DNA of 64,000 bases, taken from the NCBI GenBank assembly GCA_936450465.1, contig OW388300.1, positions 17,807,266 through 17,871,265 of the forward strand, in the 5' to 3' direction. Below the pieces are notes generated by a model. That model saw only the letters and a list, made by a program, of their open reading frames with translations. It was not told the DNA's origin and did no database searches. This document shows positions 59,494 through 64,000 of this stretch, one piece after another. The translations under genes and the position numbers were made by a program. This stretch comes from Gibbula magus (taxonomy: Eukaryota > Mollusca > Gastropoda > Trochida > Trochidae). Position 1 is the first letter of the stretch. The number at the start of each line of letters is the position of its first letter.

Positions 59494-62149
59494 TAATTTT
59501 CTTAAGCCTTAAGAATTCTTAAATCCGTAAAGAATTCTTAGTTTCCATTACAACGTTCTTAACTTTTAAGAAATTCTTAGAAATAACATGTTTTTTCTTA
59601 ATTTTGTTCTTAACTTTAAGAAACCTCATGAGGTTGCTTAACTCTTTTAGAAAATTTGTAAATCAAACAAAATGACTGCCAACAGAGACTGTGCCTTTCT
59701 CACTTGTAACTTAGCATTGCTTTTGTAGGTCAATTTATGAACAAATTGCAAATAGAGAGTCATTTAAGTCGATTGTAAAGTGAGATAATAAAAAAAAGTC
59801 GTACTAATTTAATTTTTTTTTCAAATACATAGACATATAAAAAATCAATATAATGAAATTTCAATTTTAAAAATCAATGTTCATGTCACTTCTTGTTATT
59901 ATGTTTTAAATATGTAACTAAAATTGTTTGTGTATAATTTATTTTATATTTCAAAATGTATTCACAATCCACAAAATAAGCTTTTTTTCTCAAAGAGTTA
60001 AATTATTATGAAAAAATCACTCTATATCAGCCTTTTGTGCAATTAATACATTTGAAATTAACTCACTTGCTGAACTAAAAGTGTCAAACTGATTATAAAT
60101 TTGAAATGTTGCAAATTATATTTCATAAATCAGATAATGGTGTTCCCTAATTTGCTTAACTCATCAATATATTCATATTATGCATGTACTTTTATTTTTT
60201 CAGTTTAACAAACATAACAAAGTACCACTGTGAAACTGGTCACCAGCTAGAATTAAAAGCTTTAACTCAGTCAAAGCAGTTGTAAACAGTCATCATTTAA
60301 AAAGGCCTTCCCATCATTTCAAAATTAGATTCAATGATTATAATAGGATACAGAACTCCAATTGTATATATAACCTAAATACATTTATAGGTAGAAAGCT
60401 CTGATTAGGCAGGACAAGTATCAACCGTCATTAATATCATTTATCTTATTCAGATATGCTCCACTCACCTTAAAATTATTAGCTATTTGTCCACTTGATA
60501 TATGACATACACGTAGATTATATATTTGGTTTGACTTTACCAGCAAATTAGAAATTTGTCAAAGAATGCCTAAACCGAATGTATGTGATAAAGCTAACAA
60601 GGTATAATTAATACAAAAGGTTAGTTTCTTAATCAAGACTCAGTGTCCACTATTATGGAAAAGTAAATAAATAGCTCACATTCAATGTCTTTCTGACAAA
60701 ATCTGTTTTCAAAAAAAGAAATGCTTATTGCTAGTTTTTTCTCATTGGCTTTGCTGTTATACTTAGCGACTATACTTGTATCCAAGTAAATTTCATTAAT
60801 CTTTCATTTTGCAAAATATATTTAAGGTATTTGTCATTAGGCAATTTATATGAAACATATGAAATCCAAATACTGTCAAAAATGTTGTAAACATACATCA
60901 AAATACCAATAGGCAAGTTGTAAATATGTTTTGAAAAGTTTGCATATGAATTGAAATTAGTCCAAAAATAAACTGTGAATGTATAACTACCCAAATGTTG
61001 ATTTTTTAAAACTTTAGGTTACATACAGTTGTATTTTTTTTTTAAAAAGATCAATTTGGATTGGTGAAGATTACAAACCATAAACATATTAAAGAAAAAA
61101 AATAAAGATTGTTCAAGGTTTTTTTAAAAATCTAAGCTAAATTCAGGACTTAAGAATATGAAAAAAGAGATTTATTTATTTGTATTTATTTACTTAGTTT
61201 CACTTGTCTCATGTCTTCTACTTTACAGTCAATATCTGTGTATATCATGTGTAATGATAATGTCAGCAGACATACTTCCACACACAATTTTGAAAAACAT
61301 CTTCTAGTTTGACAAATTATGTATGTAAAACTACATTTTCTTGATAATTTATTTTCAAAAGAAATTATGAGTTCTAAAGTAAATTTTAAGTCATCTTTTG
61401 TCAACACTTGTGTGATACTTGATTATCAAAGTGATATTTAGAGATGTGGTAATAATGTTTTTTAACCAAACATTATTTTTGAGTATATATATTGGACCAA
61501 CATAATACAATCCAATTAAGTTCAAATATTGATATTTATAATTTATTCAAAGAATTTTGAAATGTGAATTTTAATAAAAAAAAAAGTGTAAGGTATAATT
61601 TTATACTTAACCTTACAAATTTAGTGAAACTTTCATTATCAATTCAGTATCAGATAAAATACATTTATTGGAACCTCAAGAATTCAAATATACAAGCTTG
61701 TATTTTATTAAATATTGAAATACCAAAATTCAAATAAACTTATGTGTTCTTAGTACAACAGGGTTTTTATAGTTAATTCTAAATAATTTTATTGACTTTA
61801 TCTCTCTTACACTTTTGAAATTTAAATTTTAAAAACAAGTTGTTGTGTTTACATTAATTAATGATCAAATTACTTAATTTCAAGGCATTGAGATAATGTA
61901 TATGCATATAAATATGAATCTAATTAGTGAACATATTTCTGGTTGTATTTTTCTTGAAAATTCTAGTTAGATCTCTTTGAGTGGCTACCGATTAATTGAT
62001 TGAATTAATCTACGAAAAAGATGCGTGTCATGGGTCATTTTACCTTGGAGTCAGCAATCATAAAATATCGACATATAGTATGAAATACAGAACAAAAGAT
62101 ACGACTAATTTCATCAGAACCGCAGTTTACTGATTATTAAGTGATGATT
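59494..62149. other. Very AT-rich insertion, no gene seen
   Basis: About 2.6 kb inserted relative to the duplicate at 43.5-44.1 kb. The first 150 bp contain multiple TTCTTAA/CTTAAG palindromic phrases (59494-59640). The rest is AT-rich with long A and T runs and only low-complexity frames. The far boundary is not precise (somewhere near 61980-62150). Confidence 0.5.
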
Positions 62150-63099
62150 CAGACAAGCGAATATGTGAATATTAGATTACAAATGTGAAATACACGTTCT
62201 AAAACATTCTGCTTTCTCGTAAACTTGAACAGAATTTGTTTTAATTAATTAACAATTTATTGAATACGTTTATTTCATTAGCTTCATTAAAATGCGAAAT
62301 TATATTTCAAAATCCTCCTCATAATTCCGGGTGAGGAAGGAATTCGAATATAATTGTGCAATTGTCTTACTAAACCAGACCAGTAGCACTCATGCTTTAT
62401 AATATTGCATTGTTACACAAAACTGTTGACAAAACTCAAGTACGATAACTGATCTTGTACATATCAATAAGGGATGCACGATTTCAAAACTCTCTCGATT
62501 GACTTGTTTTAAAAGAAGCAGCTATCTGTGACATTACAGACATTACATTAAGTAGGATATGTTTATCTTTCATAAATGATAAAGGAGATACAATTCAAAG
62601 TGCAAAAGAATTCACCCGATATTAAAACATCATCAAAATAGGAACTTCAGAATCTCTAAAAAAATCTTTTAGAGAACATTTACTAATTGAAAATGAGAAA
62701 ATACATTGTCATCATTGCTCTGTGTGATGTTACAATCGCGCATAACCAGCATGCAGTATAAAGCAGAAGTACGCCAATCTATTGGTATATAAACAGGTAC
62801 TAATAAAGTGTTTGTGTGTCTCATGTAGAAGAAACTTTTACGAGTTTCTTTGGTATCGGAGCATCATTTTCATTAACACGTTATTAGATATAAGTTAATT
62901 AGTTTGAATTATCTACATTATTAACAATGACACATCAATCCATTTGCCAACGAAAAGGGTGTCTATTGGAACTAGTGTTCTTTCATTTATGATGACAACG
63001 GTAATGGTCAATTTTATTGCTGTCTGACCTGTCGAATTTGCATGAAGCTTACATCATTGCCGCTTTATACTTCGCACCATTTTCTTTCAAAACGGAAAA

Positions 63100-63236
63100 C
63101 CATGTTCTATGGATACCGCTTATCGGGTCATGTAATGAGATGTTTTACCCTCCAACATACCAATATATTGCATACAATTTAATTGTAAATAGGAATACAA
63201 CAATATTTCAAACAAAAAAGCGTGCTACAGCGTCTT
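63100..63236 (+). mobile_element. TTAA-type MITE remnant
   Basis: Interior phrases (GAGATGTTTTACCCTC...) and a terminus GCGTGCTACAGCGTCTTT match the right half of the 857-1211 MITE with several changes. The left end is not recognisable. Confidence 0.5.
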
Positions 63237-63484
63237 TCACTCTTGGTTTATGATACACGAAGAAAAGCATTCATTCTTCCTCCATGGTACTTCACTTATT
63301 AAATACATTCTCCAGAAATACTCGAGATACGGTCAGGGTAATTTCTTCTATACATAAAACAGCATAAATTTATTTAAGAAATACTATCTGCGAAGTTCAA
63401 GGTTCAGAAAAGTTGAGAAATGGACTCGCACTGCTTAACCGAAATAAGTACATTCGTTTTTTAATTCTTTTATTGATTAAGGAA

Positions 63485-63511
63485 TATATACGTGCTACAG
63501 CGCCTTTAAGC
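63485..63511. mobile_element. Isolated MITE terminus
   Basis: ACGTGCTACAGCGCCTTTAA matches the right end of the GGCGCTG MITE subfamily exactly, with its TTAA. No left end was found nearby. Probably a deletion product. Confidence 0.6.
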
Positions 63512-64000
63512 TCAATGAATTTGTTTCAGTCAAATGTATAATAAAAATCATGATGATACATGATGAACAGTATTCAGAATTAATTCCTCCATTGTTCTTC
63601 ACTTCTGAAAAACATTCTGCAGAGATAATCGAGATACAGTCAGGGTTACTTTCTTCTATACATACAACAGCAGTAATTACTTTCAGGAATACTATCTGCG
63701 TAGTTCAGAAAACTCCGAAATAGAGGCAAGTATGCAGAAAGATGTTTATTTAGAGGTTAATACATGTGTAACATTTCTACACAACACAGCCCGCTGTTGT
63801 AAAACACATGTTTATGTATTCATTCCGTTTTAAATGAGGGGCAAAACGTTATACGATTTATTTACACATCTGCGTTATTTATTTTGAAACATTTTGAAAA
63901 TGTATTATGTAAATAGAAAAATATCATTTGCGTATTTACATTTTCACTTACTGTGTTATGTTTAAAACATAACCCAGTTTCAAGTAGATATAACTAGATT

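Larger units (their letters stand above)
62150..63990. repeat. Large diverged duplication, copy 2 (second part)
   Basis: Matches 44090-44460, 45160-45700 and 46200-46720. The stretch carrying TCGAGATACGGTCAGGGTAA occurs once in the first copy (about 46320) but twice here (63325 and 63630), so a local duplication of about 310 bp occurred in this copy. Confidence 0.75.

Noticed and set aside
1..64000. CRISPR array, operon, riboswitch or prophage
   Set aside because: No regularly spaced identical repeats with unique spacers and no dense co-directional genes; spliced exon-like segments and SINE/LINE content show this is animal DNA.

Overview
The window is repeat-dense, AT-rich, intergenic-looking animal DNA, most likely from a mollusc. 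The inference rests on its repeat families: an I-group (Nimb-like) LINE ending in a GTGAGTGAGTGAG / TTTAACGCCGC tail, Tc1-like and CR1/L2-like remnants, and GTCCGTC-rich dispersed repeats of the kind common in bivalve and gastropod genomes. No complete host gene, rRNA, convincing tRNA or CRISPR array was found. Almost all protein-like sequence belongs to transposable elements, most of it truncated or frameshifted.

Layout. 0-3.2 kb holds a 1.2 kb tandem duplication; one copy carries a 355 bp TTAA-flanked MITE and the other keeps the empty site. 3.2-7.1 kb is a near-intact LINE ORF2 (endonuclease end, RT, RNase H) between two 261 bp direct repeats. 7.1-15 kb holds degenerate local tandem repeats, a hairpin repeat interrupted by a CR1-like LINE end, and a long AT microsatellite. 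15.2-23.4 kb is largely a diverged, collinear second copy of 0-14.4 kb, with two more MITEs and SINE-like fragments. 24.77-27.23 kb is a 2.46 kb DNA transposon with 107 bp inverted ends and a 5 bp TSD, itself hit by a 744 bp repeat. 29.5-33.6 kb holds a second copy of that repeat, a tRNA-headed SINE and an L2-like LINE end.

34.34-40.26 kb is a 5.9 kb element bounded by matching inverted ends. The sequence next to the ends is packed with ACGT palindromes. Inside are minus-strand exon-like segments, two of them phase-compatible across consensus splice sites. It is the best candidate here for an uncharacterised system. 41.9-46.8 kb and 57.0-64.0 kb are a second pair of diverged duplications, linked to a 30.5/55.2 kb pair. 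Between and within them lie a twin-primed (internally inverted) LINE at 50.2-51.6 kb, several short inverted-repeat elements, and a Tc1-like transposase end at 59.25 kb followed by about 2.6 kb of very AT-rich DNA.

The window therefore reads as a history: old block duplications, then successive insertions that can be ordered by presence and absence between copies. Coordinates of diverged repeats are by eye and approximate unless a precise junction is described.
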